Source of the DNA: Prunus persica
Lineage: Eukaryota > Streptophyta > Magnoliopsida > Rosales > Rosaceae
Reading direction: 5' to 3'
NCBI RefSeq assembly: GCF_000346465.2
Contig: NC_034010.1
Location: forward strand, 5,459,394 to 5,523,393
Length of the DNA: 64,000 nucleotides
The translations under genes and the position numbers were made by a program. Below the pieces are notes generated by a model. That model saw only the letters and a program-made list of their open reading frames with translations, was not told the origin of the DNA and ran no database searches. Shown one piece after another: positions 9,615-21,184 of the stretch. Numbering within the stretch: position 1 is the stretch's first letter; each line of letters begins with the position of its first letter.

Positions 9615-10391
9615 TTTGTCTTGAGAGGTTTGTGGGCTTTCATTTGGTTTTTTATTTATTTATTGCTTTTTTCTAATTACCTGGTAATTTGTTTGGAGAA
9701 TTGGGTATTGGAGTAGGATTTGGTTGTGTTGATCTGTATCTTGTAATTTTGTGTCAACATGTATGGAAGTATATGAAATTGTAGATTTGCATTTCTTGTT
9801 AATGTAAATTTCTCAACTGAGCTTAAGAGTTTAAGATTTTGAAATTCAATTGAAAGCAATTTACACAAAAAAATTCACTCATTGTAGACGACTTGGATCC
9901 TCTCCTTGGCATTAGTTTTCCTGCCTCCTTGTTTTCTAATGAAAGAGAAACCGAAGATTAAAAATATGCATGCTAGTTTATGAAATTCTAGGTTGTTTTT
10001 TAGCCTTCATTTCATGTCCTTTTTCCTCACTCCTCTTTCAGAAGATCAGCCCTGTTTCCTTTCATTTTTCTCTTCCACTCCTTGGAAGAAAATAGATGAT
10101 TCATGTATGTTTTCAGAATTATTCTTACCACGCCATTGAGCTTTGCAAATAAATTTGGTCTTAAAAATGGTTAAATCAAGCTCAAATGAAGTACATTAAG
10201 ACCTTTTAGCCAAGCTCTGCAAGAACATCATTCAGTCTGGTAGGCACAGTCTAGGTGTCTCTGCTTGTTGGGTGCTCTTGATCTTTCCTGGGTAATCCAA
10301 CTGCTCAAAAGAACGTAATCACTGAAGTTATAATCTCAATGGAAAACATAAATTTTTGTTTAGTAAAAGGATGATAAAGAAATCAACAAGG
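9615..10391. other. Intergenic, former third-intron region of the short cystatin
   Basis: AT-rich DNA between the cystatin stop codon and the duplicated block. No gene or clear repeat is seen. Together with the first part of the block it probably derives from the old intron 2 of a three-exon cystatin. Confidence 0.4.
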
Positions 10392-12229
10392 TAATGGTAG
10401 TTATGAACTCATATTGCTAATGTTTTGGAGTATATTTCAGTTCCTTGAATGGCTCCTTTTCTTCTTGGGATGCAACCATAAGTGATTGAATATACTTCTT
10501 TTCTTTCTTGAGTGTTTCCCACTTACACAATTTGGAGCCACACTTGTTAGGTTCTTTATAGTAGTGCGTGAAGATGATAAAGAAAAAAATTTGTTATGCA
10601 TTTTTCTTCTTTTCATACTTGGGTAGGATAGGAAGGAGACTGTTCATCTTCTTCTTGTTCAGAGAGAAGGATAGGAATATGTCAATATAGTAATAAAACC
10701 ATTTAAAAACTTATGGTCTAACTTGTCATATTTTTAACCTTCGGATACGATTGGTCTATATTAGAACCAATTGGTAATTTATACTTATTTCTATGTGTTT
10801 AAACTGTGAGAGCAGGTGATCGAAGATAATGGAAGTGTAACATGCTTCTGAAGGTGGGGGAGGCAAAGAAGATAAGTTTAAAGTTTAAGTGCAAGAATAA
10901 TGAAGGTAAAGTCTGAATCAGATGGAGCTACACCACTGTTAATATATGAGTCTGTAGCATGCCAATCTTCTACAAATTGGGGTGTATACATGCTTCCGTT
11001 GTAGTATTTATCTTGTGTCCTAATTAATACCAACCCTAATCACTCGGTATTGTTGTGTACTTATTTTTCCAATTTGAATGCAATGTGTTATAATTCTATT
11101 CCCTAATCTTTGTCCCAATATCTCCCCACTCCCTCGACATGTAATGTGTTTAAACTTAGTAACAAGTGAACAAAGTGACTTAAGAGTGGCCATTATTTTG
11201 TTATAATTCCAGTTCTTAGTCTTGTTTTTTTTTAATAATCCTCAAAACTTCCACAAGTAGTGAGACTGAGAATGAGTGCAACTGTCATCTTTTTACCAAA
11301 ACTCAAGAATTTGTTTGAAACGTCATCATTTTCACTCTGTTTACTAGCAATCCTACACATGCACAAATATTACTGGAGAAATAAGAGAAGAAAGATGAAA
11401 AAGTAGTGAGAGAAAACATTGGTGAATTTATTTTATTTCTATTTTTTGAAAAACTAATTTATAATTACTGTGGTACCCCTAATATATTAGGCTTTTCATT
11501 ATTTGTGATTGTAAATAGGGACACAATTGGAACATTACTAGTATGGGTCAATTTCATTTAGTAACATTATTTGATTTGATATTTGTTACAACACCAAAGC
11601 AACCCTAGTTACATTATTTCCTTTTGAAGCGCTAGAGGTAAAAGGGATTAGAAGGCGTGGTTAAATTCCCCTTCCTTTCAAGGCTTGAAGGGCTTTCATG
11701 GAGAGACGATCTATTTTCTTAGCAATTTGATCACCATTTCCTTGATGATCAAGAGTGCGTTTGTCTTCCCCCTGTTCCTTGATCCATTTTGTGAAGTCAA
11801 ACATGGATGGTATTCTCCTGTGTGACGCGAATGTTTTTCCTGCCTCCAACCATTTCAAGTAACAGCATTCCAAACTGTGAATATCTAAACAATGGTCCCA
11901 CCCTGGCAGACTAGCAGTGGTCATGGAAACTGCAGTTTGATCCTCAAATCAGAATTTTTTTGAATTTTAATTTGTAGAAGTTGTCTTTCAACAAAACATT
12001 ATGAGGTTTGATATAAAAAATGAAGGGTTCGTTGGTCACATCCGTGCCTCAATTCCTTTGGCTATGATGAGAGTAATATGCTGCAGCTTCTCCCAGCCAA
12101 GGAGATTGTTCTTGGTGTCTGCTAATGATCATTTACAAAAGCCAACCAGGTCGGTGAACTAAAGCTCTCCTAAATCCATCAGCGCAACCAGATCAGTGCA
12201 TTGGTTCGTCACAATGTTCCCATTTTATT
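10392..12229. repeat. Segmental duplication copy A (partner 20142-21744)
   Basis: Starts ATGGTAGTTATGAACTC and matches 20142 onward almost continuously: the cystatin exon 3 remnant, several hundred bases of spacer, then reverse-strand kinase sequence. It ends near CCATTTTA. Copy A has about 300 bp (roughly 11320-11640) not present in copy B; copy B has about 45 bp of kinase sequence near 21350-21400 absent in A. Confidence 0.85.
10815..10935 (+). pseudogene. Decayed cystatin exon 3 (copy A)
   Basis: After an intact GAGAGCAG acceptor the sequence follows exon 3 of the long cystatin (GTGAT-GAAGA, ACATGCTTCTGAAG, GGCAAAGAAGA, AAGTTTAAAGTT, AATGAAGG, CAGATGGAG). Small indels and stops break the frame. 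It no longer connects to the short cystatin, whose exon 2 ends in a stop 1.2 kb upstream. Confidence 0.8.
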
Positions 12230-12470
12230 AATAAACTCTTTTCCAGTTCCTTTGCAATTGTTGAGGATCTTTGTTGCAACAAGGATCGAATTGGAAAGGT
12301 TTCCTTTGAACACTGTCCCAAAGGTACCTTGTCCCAACTTGTGTTCTTATTGGTAATAAGAGTACCTTGTGGGCTTGAGAGCTCTGTTATTTTCCAAACA
12401 TTTCTTCAATTATGGCTCGATTTTCTGTTCTGTCAAAAGTATATACATGACAGAGTGCAACAAATGCAGG
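11640..12470 (-). pseudogene. LRK10L-type receptor kinase pseudogene (copy A)
   Basis: Read on the minus strand, translated pieces line up with the kinase encoded at 14360-15459. About 12420-12250 matches from the juxtamembrane IEEFLENYRALKP to the P-loop and VAVKILNN. About 12110-11990 matches WEKLQYIALSVAKGIE and the [11 protein letters not shown] region. About 11900-11700 matches the VYSFGMLLLEMVGGRKNV region and then EIDAKIAKKL. Frames change repeatedly, with stops and deletions including the catalytic loop. No extracellular part is seen. Confidence 0.8.
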
Positions 12471-13213
12471 CACAGGTGAAAATAGACTAAGGACTAGAGT
12501 TGCTTAAATTTTGCCTCAACTCCCCTGTAACACCTAGTTTTTTTTGTTTTTTGTTTTGTTTTGTTTTTTTTTTTTTTTTGAGGTACCTGCAAAAGATCTG
12601 AACACCAGCACTTTTTCATGTCCACAGTGAATCATTATGTAGTGCTGGGAGAAAGTTCTCATACTTTTGGCTATCTATTCATTTTCTCTTCTTCTTTTCC
12701 TTTTCTCGAAAATTCAAAATTTATTATTGCTGAAGTTCAGCTATTGCAGAGAATGTGGTGATGCTTAAATAGTTTGGTACATGATTATTTGAAAACTGTG
12801 ACAGAAAATATGTAAAATTGCATGTGGATGAAATACCAAACCTTGATAGAAACACTCACTCGTTTCCAATTCTCTATTATTCAGATTTTTCTATATTATT
12901 CAAGATACAAGTGTGCATTAATTTTAATTTAACAGATATAAAGAAATTTTGTGGGCAGGAATTTATTTGTCAACATGGAATTTTTTTAATGTATTGTTAA
13001 CTTCATTTTCCACAAGGTAGAGTTGATTTGTCAACACGGAAATGAGATTTTATTTGTCTTAACTTGTGGAATAATGTTGCCAGTGGATAAAAAAGAGTCA
13101 TAGGAGGATAAGGTTTAGACCAATTCTGCTGCTTTCAAAAAGATGTATAGAAAAACTGGTTGGTGGAAGTCAACAGTCAAGACCACATGATACCTTATTT
13201 TAGATAACATGCT
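12471..13213. other. Intergenic, upstream of first receptor kinase
   Basis: AT-rich with a T-rich tract (12538-12580). Presumably holds the promoter of the kinase gene at 13220; no element can be fixed. Confidence 0.4.
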
Positions 13214-13219
13214 GTGAGT

Positions 13220-15459
13220 ATGATTAGATGTTCAAGGTGCAGAGAAAAGCTGAGTATTTCGTCAGAGATGACAATTTCTTTCTTCATCCTGTTGTTCATG
13301 GTAGGCTTCAAAGTTAATACTGGAGCATGCCAAAATGAGTGCTCAGAATTACGCTGTGGAGACATACCTATCAAATTCCCTTTTCGACTCAAAGACAAGC
13401 AGCCTGATCACTGTGGCTACCCCGGATTTGATTTATCCTGCAATGGAAGCAACAATATGGTGCTTGAGCTGCCAATTTCAGTGAAGTTCATCGTCACTGA
13501 TATCAACTACAAATCTCAGGTAATTCAAGTGGTTGATCCAGATGGTTGTGTTCCCAGGCAGCTTCATAAACTTAATCTGTCTGCCTCTGCCTTCCAATTC
13601 AAAGACGAAGGGAACTACTATACTTTATTCAATTGTTCACCAGCAGATAGAAATTTATTGACGAAGCCACCAATTTTTTACTATCAAATTCCCTGCCTTA
13701 GTGAGACTAGCCACCAAATGTTGGCTATATTTTCAGATTCTTCCATTGACGAAGCTCCCATTTCTTCTTGTACCAAACTGTATAACCTTCCAAGTGTTCC
13801 ATATGGTATATTATTCGAGTCAGAGCATGTTAGTTTGGAATGGTTCAAACCAGCATGTAAACAATGTGAGAAGAAAGGTAGAAAATGTAGACTGAAGAAC
13901 AACAATCACACTGAATCAGAAACGGAGTGCTTCAAAGTGGACAAACAAGGTATAGTCTTTCATCCATATCACTATACAAGTCAGGCATCACCCCTTTGCT
14001 CCCCATCAAGAATTTATTCAATTAAATATCATATGTCGCATTAGCTACAAAGAATTAGATAGGAAATGCAAAGAAAGAAAAAAAGAAGTGCGAAATTTCT
14101 GGCATATAGACTATAATGCATCATATAACATAAAGATAACCAAGAATATGAAATTTCTGCAAATATATATAATGATTGAATGATTTTGGGGACATGAGAA
14201 TCTAATGGCATTCAAATCTTTTACAGGTGCCTCAACAAAGCTAGTGGTTATAGGTGAGCTATGCATGCCCCTTGTCCTTTTATTTATTTATTTATTTATT
14301 TCCAAAATCCCTTTTTTTCTATAAAGATAGAGGTTCGTGGCCGAATATACAATCTGTAGGTGTGATCCTGGGTTCATTTTCATTTGTGGTTGCCCTTGTT
14401 TCTCTCCATCGGCTGTACACTTCTGACAGACAACAAACCATGATTGAAGAATTTTTGGAAAATTACAGAGCTCTCAAGCCCACAAGGTACTCTTATGCTG
14501 ATATAAAGAGGATCACCAATACGTTTAGAGACAAGCTGGGACAGGGGACCTTTGGAACAGTGTACAAAGGAAAGCTTTCCAATGAGATCTTTGTTGCTGT
14601 AAAGATCCTCAACAATTCCAAAGGAAATGGGGAAGAGTTTATCAATGAAGTGGGAACATTGGGTCGAATCCACTACGTCAACGTGGTTCGATTGGTTGGC
14701 TATTGTGCTGATGGATTTAGACGAGCTTTGGTTTATGAATTTGCACCAAACGGTTCACTGCAGAATTTTATAACATCAGCAGACAGCAACAACCATTTCC
14801 TTGGTTGGGAGAAGCTGCAATATATTGCTCTCAGCGTAGCCAAAGGAATTGAGTACCTTCACAACGGATGTGACCAACGAATCCTTCATTTTGATATCAA
14901 ACCTCACAATGTTCTTTTGGATGAAAACTTCAATCCAAAAATCTCTGATTTTGGTCTTTCCAAGTTGTGCGCCAACGATCAAAGTGCAGTTTCCTTAACA
15001 ACTGCTAGGGGCACCATGGGTTACATCGCACCTGAAGTCTTCTCTAGGAACTTTGGTAACGTGTCCTACAAGTCAGATGTGTACAGTTTTGGAATGTTGT
15101 TACTTGAAATGGTTGGAGGCAGGAAAAATGTTCACGTCACAGAGGCAAACAGCAGCCAAGTTTACTTCCCCGAATGGATCTATAATCTTCTAGATCAAGG
15201 AGAAGACATCCGCATCCACGTTGAGCAAGAGATTGATGCTAAAATCGCAAAGAAACTCGCAATTGTGGGGCTATGGTGCATCCAGTGGTACCCGGTAGAT
15301 CGTCCTTCCATGAAAGCTGTAGTTCAAATGTTGGAAGGAGAAGACAATGTAAGAATGCCTCCTAATCCTTTCTCATCGACTGCTTCAACAAGAGACAATG
15401 TTACAATGCCTGCAAAACGCCCCCGCCAAGAGTTACCTGTAATATTCGAATTAGATTGA
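13220..15459 (+). CDS. LRK10L-type receptor-like kinase (GUB_WAK extracellular, non-RD kinase)
   Basis: Exons 13220-13949, 14227-14253 (27 nt) and 14360-15459 join in frame to 618 residues. Starting at ATG 13268 would give a more typical signal peptide (TISFFILLFMVGF). The extracellular part shows the Cys-rich GUB_WAK pattern (CSELRCGDIPIKFPFRL, CGYPGFDLSC) and a later WAK-associated Cys cluster (ACKQCEKKGRKC). One membrane segment follows (VVIGVILGSFSFVVALV). The kinase has the GQGTFGTVYKG loop, VAVKIL lysine, [12 protein letters not shown] catalytic loop, DFGLSK and GTMGYIAPE. HFD in place of HRD marks the non-RD class typical of LRK10L. Related genes include wheat Lr10 and PR5K-like kinases linked to defence and stress; the ligand is unknown. 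A paralogue lies 1 kb downstream. Confidence 0.9.
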
Positions 15460-15778
15460 CGAAGTTAGAATGATTAGTCAGAAGTGCAATTGTTTTTGTA
15501 ACTTGTGATTAATATCAAATAAACTAGGCGTCGGGGAATAAACTGATGAGAAAGTAGTGTTAGATAATGAAAAGTAGTGTTAGTCTGTACTGCCTAATTG
15601 TTCTTCTTCGTTGGTCATCTATTTTTATTTTTCTTTTATTTTGTCAAAATTAGGAAGGATGAGGGATATTTTCTTACACAGACTGCCCATGTGTCATTGG
15701 GCTTTAAACCTGAGACTACTAGTCATTAAGTCAAAGTCATTTTTTTTACCGAATTGTACAGATTTTGATGGCTGAAAT
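15460..15778. other. 3' flank of first receptor kinase
   Basis: Presumed 3' UTR and spacer leading to the hAT-like MITE. No gene seen. Confidence 0.4.
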
Positions 15779-16118
15779 CAGGTCTGGCCCACAGGGTGTG
15801 CAGGTTAGGCGACGGCACAAGGCCCCCAAAAAAATAGGGCCTCTTACACACTTCCAGTCCAATAAGTATATTAGCCAAAAACAGCCTTTTTATGTGTGAA
15901 ACTAATGTTTTTTTGGGCTTTATTTTGAATCTTTTTCTTTATCTTTCATACAATGGGCCTTTTTAAAAAAAAAAAAAAAAAAACTTAAACTAACCAATTT
16001 ACCAACTAAGTTTGAATATTTTTATTATAATTTTTGTTCAATATGAGGTAAGTGTTAAAAAAAAAAGCCACATTTTTCATTTTTGCCCAAAACCTCCAAA
16101 ATCAATGGGACAACCCTG
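15779..16118. mobile_element. hAT-like MITE, 340 bp, with 8-bp target-site duplication
   Basis: The left end CAGGTCTGGCCC and the reverse complement of the right end CAGGGTTGTCCC agree at 9 of 12 positions. The flanking octamers GCTGAAAT (15771-15778) and ACTGAAAT (16119-16126) agree at 7 of 8. CAGG-type ends and 8-bp duplications are hAT traits. It encodes nothing and lies between the two receptor kinase genes. Confidence 0.65.
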
Positions 16119-16378
16119 ACTGAAATGATGTGTATGAAAAATGGAGGATTTAGATATAAGTTTCGAGTTTTTCAGATTTTCTTTGAGTGAAAGTTTTTGA
16201 TAGTTGTAATTGATGGTAGAAAATAGGGAGATTAGGTTTTATTTTTTGCATGCAAATGGGTCAATGGCCTTTAATTCTGTCCACACATCTGAAAGGATAT
16301 ATCAAAATGAAATTGAACCACTACTTCTGCAGTATTCTACAAGCAATGCTCCTGTGGCAGCTTTTCACTGTATTACTA

Positions 16379-16387
16379 TTATATAAA
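16379..16387 (+). promoter_or_regulatory. TATA box of second receptor kinase
   Basis: TATATAAAG about 55 bp before the ATG at 16438, followed by a CT-rich leader. Confidence 0.45.
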
Positions 16388-16437
16388 GTCCACATATCAC
16401 AAGCAATACTCAACGTTTGGAAGCTCTCTCTCTCTCC

Positions 16438-18833
16438 ATGGCTGCAGGAAGAGTAGCTTCTCCATCACAATTATTCATAGCCCTCCTCTTAGTTCTTAGC
16501 TTATGCTGTTTGAGTTGCAATGCTAAACAGTGTGAACCTTCATGGTGCGGCAAACATAACATAAGCCACCCCTTCCGACTAAAACATGATCCAGAGAAGT
16601 GCGGTGACTCAAGGTATGAGCTGTCTTGTGAGAAGAACAACCTTACAGTATTATACTTGTATTCTGGAAAATACTATGTGCAGGCAATCAATTATAATAA
16701 CTACACCATCCGAGTTGTGGATGCCAATCTTCACAAGGGTAACTGCTCTTCAATTCCTCATTATTCCTTGTCTAGTTATAACTTCAGTTACGAGGATCCG
16801 TATAGGATTTCTCAACGTAGAGGTAAGGGGTCATGGTGGCACAAAGATGATGTGAAACTGTCAAAGCCTATAATATTTCTGACCTGTGAAACCCCGGTGA
16901 ATTCGCCTCTCTATGTGGATACTGCTCCTTGCATTGATGCAATGAGTAGTTCCAATTCTAATGGGCATTCATATGTTAGTGTTGGACGATTAAATGCGTC
17001 AGACTTGAGGGAGTTTTGTCACGTAGAGCTTATGGTTATGATATCGTCGCAGCTTACAAAGAACAATTCCTACATAGACATCCACAATGAGATGATCTAT
17101 GGCTTTGAACTTTCATGGCTGCAGTGGGGTTGCTACATCGACAGTGATACCAACAAAGTTAATTGCTTTCGTGCGCGTTATTTTCGTAAGTATATCAAAG
17201 ATTTCTTCATTTGTTTTCTTCTGGTAGCATAACTGTAGGCACATGTTCTGTTTTTTAACATGTCAAGATTCTAAAGTTCAAACTTGATGAAAACTTTTGA
17301 CTTTGATGATGCAGGCTTCATGTATTATCTTTACGGTGAGGACTCTCAATCCTATATTGTTTTCAATTTCTTCCAGTCTAAGCTGCATTTGTTATTATTA
17401 TTAATTAATTCCCTCTGTTTCTTGCAGATTTCCGTGTCTACCTTTGGTTGCTTGGTGAGTTTCATCTCAATTTATTTTTTCATCTCAATTATTATCCTCA
17501 GCAAAAAGTATGATTATATGTTTCAAGTGAGAAAATAAAAATTACTCTTTCCAGGAAAGAAAATTCATGCAGTGTTAAACAATTGGTCTCTAATATTCAA
17601 TTACATATACATTCTGGTTGTAGCAGCAAAACTTATTTCCATGATTCATTTCGACACTTCCTTACAGGACCAGCAATTGGAGCACTTGGAGCAAGGGCTA
17701 CACTTGGGGCTCCGTGTCTGATTGCGTTTTTAATTTATAAATTCAAGAGGCGGCACTTATCAATGTATGGCAATATTGAAGAATTCTTACAAAGTCACAA
17801 CAACCTCATGCCAATAAGGTACTCCTACTCAAATATCAGGAAAATGACCAAAGGATTTAAGGACAAATTGGGTGAAGGAGGTTATGGTTCTGTATACAAA
17901 GGGAAGCTCCGAAGTGGCCGCCTTGTAGCAATTAAGATGCTGGGTAAGTCCAAAACAAATGGGCAAGATTTTATCAATGAAGTTGCTACCATTGGAAGGA
18001 TTCATCATGTAAATGTGGTGCAACTAATTGGCTATTGTGTTGAGGGATCAAAGCGTGCTCTTATATACGAGTTCATGTCAAATGGATCTCTTGATAAACA
18101 CATATTTCTTAAAGAAGGACCCTCATCCTTAAATTACAAGAAATCATTTGAAATTTCGCTTGGTGTTGCTCGTGGTATTGACTATCTTCATCGAGGATGT
18201 GAGATGCAAATTTTTCATTTTGATATCAAGCCTCACAACATTCTTCTTAATGAGACTTTTGTTCCAAAGGTTTCTGACTTTGGGCTTGCAAGATTATGTC
18301 CATTAGATGAGAGCAGTTTAACTTTAACTACGGCAAGAGGAACCATCGGATACATAGCTCCAGAGTTGTTTTACAAAAATATAGGAGGAGTGTCAAACAA
18401 AGCTGACATCTACAGTTTCGGAATGCTGTTGATGGAAATAGCAGGAAAAAGAAAGAATCTAAATGCAGTTGCAGCTCATTCAAGCCAAATATACTTTCCT
18501 TCATGGGTTTATGACCAATTCAGTGAAGGAAAGGACATAGAGATAGAAGATTCCACTGAGGAGGAAATGAAAATAACAAAGAAGATGCTTATAGTGGCAT
18601 TATGGTGTATACAAATGAAGCCTAGCGAGCGTCCTACTTCGATGAGCAAAGTAGTACAGATGCTTGAAGGAGAAACTGAAGCCCTTCAAATGCCTCCAAA
18701 GCCTTTCATGTATCCACAAGACAAACCAGTGGTGGATGATGAAGACAATTCAGAAACAACATGGCCATCGTCAACACAATCTAATGAGGACTCTAAAGAC
18801 TCAATAAGCTTAATTCAAAATGCTGACAATTAG
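16438..18833 (+). CDS. LRK10L-type receptor-like kinase with two micro-exons
   Basis: Exons 16438-17185, 17315-17335 (21 nt), 17428-17454 (27 nt) and 17668-18833 keep frame and give 653 residues. The first in-frame ATG is 16438; extension upstream would need a TTG. A signal peptide ([18 protein letters not shown]) is followed by the GUB_WAK domain ([27 protein letters not shown]). The micro-exons encode the stretch just outside the membrane segment ([19 protein letters not shown]). The kinase shows [35 protein letters not shown] and GTIGYIAPE. It is a non-RD kinase like its neighbour. The C-terminal tail is Ser/Asp-rich. Likely a plasma-membrane receptor of defence or stress signalling; the ligand is unknown. 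Confidence 0.9.
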
Positions 18834-19274
18834 CCTGAATATATGTATAGTATGCCCGAGGAAAGGCTTCATGGCCAACATTTCAACTCTGCAGGGGCAG
18901 TAATGGTTGTTTCGTTTTTGGTAGGACGAATATCCTTCTTGTAATATATTTCTGTCATGATTTGTAAACTTGTTTTCAACAGTTTTTGGTCCTTCCTCCT
19001 TTAAATTGAAGTGTAAGGTGCCCTATACTCTTCCTTCAGTTTCCACTTGCTGTTGATGGAAGTTTTATTTTCTGAATGTTTTAATGGATTGTAAACTTCA
19101 ATATTAAGCTTAGTGAATTTACCTAAGTTTTGTTAAAAAGATCTTTTTAACATCTTTTTTTTTCCTTTTTGGTAAAAAAAAAAATAAGTAAATTAATATT
19201 GATATCAACTCAGTTTATTAAGCTTTAGGTAAATCGACTCCATATTAATAATCTACCTCAGATTATTAAAAGAT
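18834..19274. other. 3' flank of second receptor kinase
   Basis: Contains the likely 3' UTR. About 40 bp at 18977-19015 (CAGTTTTTGGTCCTTCCTCC and following) recur at 21745-21783, immediately after duplicated block B. Confidence 0.5.
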
Positions 19275-19538
19275 TGTTGCAAATGCATGAGTTGGTGGAT
19301 GACCACCATACCTCTTAGCATTCACCCTTTCTAATTTTATGTAACCTATACACTAAATACCATAGTTATGGGCTTGTAATTTATGAGTTGTTAATGTCTT
19401 CTTATCACTGTAAGCCTATAAATAAGAGGTCTTACCAAGATGAGATAGACAAGTTGATTGAACAATTTCTATTGTCTTCCTCTACTCTTCATTTCTCCCT
19501 ACAAATTCCCTTAGTTATATAACACGTTATCAGCACGA
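19275..19538 (+). mobile_element. Copia-like LTR with primer-binding site
   Basis: A TG...CA-bounded stretch (about 19275-19524, 250 bp) contains TATAAATAAG at about 19420 and ends ATATAACA, directly followed by CGTTATCAGCACGA. ACACGTTATCAGCACGA is a recurrent LTR end plus primer-binding site in plant copia elements. The left boundary is chosen only on TGTTGC and is uncertain. The internal region is lost; different repeat DNA follows within 80 bp. Confidence 0.55.
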
Positions 19539-19599
19539 ACCTCTAAACATTTGAGGTTTTCTTTTTCTATCTTACAAATAGAATAGCTTCCTGAAATTA

Positions 19600-20035
19600 C
19601 CTGTAGGATGACTAAAAATGCCTAGAGGGGGGTGAATAGGCCAATTTAAAATTATAATAACTTCGGTATCCGGATTGATATGGCTTATCAATCTTGGAAC
19701 ATGCTGAACATAAAATAAAGGAACACCCAAAGAATTAGTTTACATGGTAAAACCCCACATCTGGGGAAAATCCACGGTACTCTTTAGTCCAACACAAATC
19801 CACTACAGAACAATGATTACAAGAAGTACTCATACACTTATCCCAGACACATTCTAGATAATGTTTACTAACTTCTTCGTAACTCAACTTCTGTCACGGG
19901 ATGATCTTCGACACTCCTTATATTGAACGCAATACTGATTATGATTGCTTCAAGCTCGTAGGAGGAAAACTGCCACCACGGTCTTGGTGCCCTCAACCGT
20001 ATGAGTCACCAAACAATGCAAATGAATGCAATATG
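19600..20035. mobile_element. Retroelement-derived sequence with GCCTAGAGGGGGGTGAATAG motif
   Basis: The stretch beginning GATGACTAAAAATGCC and the G-rich motif is a recurrent plant repeat which I recall as part of copia-type elements. The following DNA (ACATGGTAAAACCCCACATCTGGGG, ACTCTTTAGTCC) is non-coding here. Family assignment is from memory and not firm. Confidence 0.4.
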
Positions 20036-20564
20036 AATGATTAAGTGTTTGATAAATCACCAAGTAAACATGGAACACTTGATGATTTATCTTAAATATA
20101 TGCACAACAGCTTAGTAGGAATTTTAGATGCTCAGATAAAAAATGGTAGTTATGAACTCATATTGCTAATGTCTAGGAGTATCTTTCAGTTCCTTGAGTG
20201 GCTCCTTTTCTTCTTGGGATGCAACCATAAGTGATTGAATATACTTCTTTTCTTTCTTGAGTGTTTCCCACTTACACAATTTGGAGCCACACTTGGTAGG
20301 CTCCTTTTAGTAGTGCATGAAGATGATAAAGAAAAAAAATTGTTATGCATTTTTCTTCTTTTCATAGTTGGGTCGGATAGGAAGGAGACTGTTCATCTTT
20401 TTCTTGTTCAGAGAGAAGGATAGGAATAGGTCAGTATAGTAACAAAACCATTTAAAAACTTATGGTCTAACTTGTCATATTTTTAACCTTTGGATACGAT
20501 TGGTCGATATTAGAAACGATTGGAAATTCATACTTATTTCTCTGTGTTTAAACTGTGAGAGCAG

Positions 20565-20690
20565 GTGATCGAAGATAATGGAAGTGTAACATGCTTCTGA
20601 AGGTGGGGAAGGCAAAGAATCTAAAGTTTAAAGTTGAAGTGCAAGAATAATGAAGGTACCCTAAGTCTGAATCAGATGGAGCTACACCAC
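20565..20690 (+). pseudogene. Decayed cystatin exon 3 (copy B)
   Basis: Follows a GAGAGCAG acceptor and matches copy A and exon 3 of the intact gene (ACATGCTTCTGAAG, GTTTAAAGTTGAAGTGCA, AATGAAGG, CAGATGGAG). Frameshifts and a stop prevent coding. No cystatin exons 1-2 lie upstream, so the block was moved without them. Confidence 0.8.
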
Positions 20691-21184
20691 TGTTAATATA
20701 TGAGTGTATCATGCCAATCTTCTACAAATTGGGGTGTATACATGCTTTTGTTGTAGTATTTATCTTGTGTCCTAATTAATACCAACCATAGTCACTTGGT
20801 GTTGCTGTGTAATTATTTTTCTAATTTGTATGCAATGTGTTATAATTCCATTCCCTAGTCTTTGTCTCATTATCTCCCCACTCACTCTACATGTAATTTG
20901 CTGGAATTGTTAAGGCCCTTCTGATATCAATTGACTTCCCCCATGCACGGACTCCGATCTTTTAAGCTATGAAGTTTAGGACATACATGTACTAGATGTG
21001 CAGAAAACCTAGTAATAAGTGAACACAGTGACTTAAGAGTGGCCATTATTTTGTTATAATTCCAGTTCTTAGTCTTCTTCTTTTTTCTATAATCCTCAAC
21101 ACTTTCACAAGTAGTGAGACTGAAGAATGAGTGAAACTGTCATCTTTTTACCAAAACTCAAGAATCTGTTTGAAACGTAACAAC

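Noticed and set aside
13214..13219. Start of the first receptor kinase at 13214
   Set aside because: The codon there is GTG; the first real in-frame ATG is 13220, and 13268 is the more signal-peptide-like choice.
16417..16437. Start of the second receptor kinase at 16417
   Set aside because: The codon is TTG; the first in-frame ATG is 16438.
17583..17667. Kinase exon extended upstream to 17583
   Set aside because: The frame begins with TTG and lies in the intron before the CTTACAG acceptor at 17667; splicing keeps the protein in frame from 17668.
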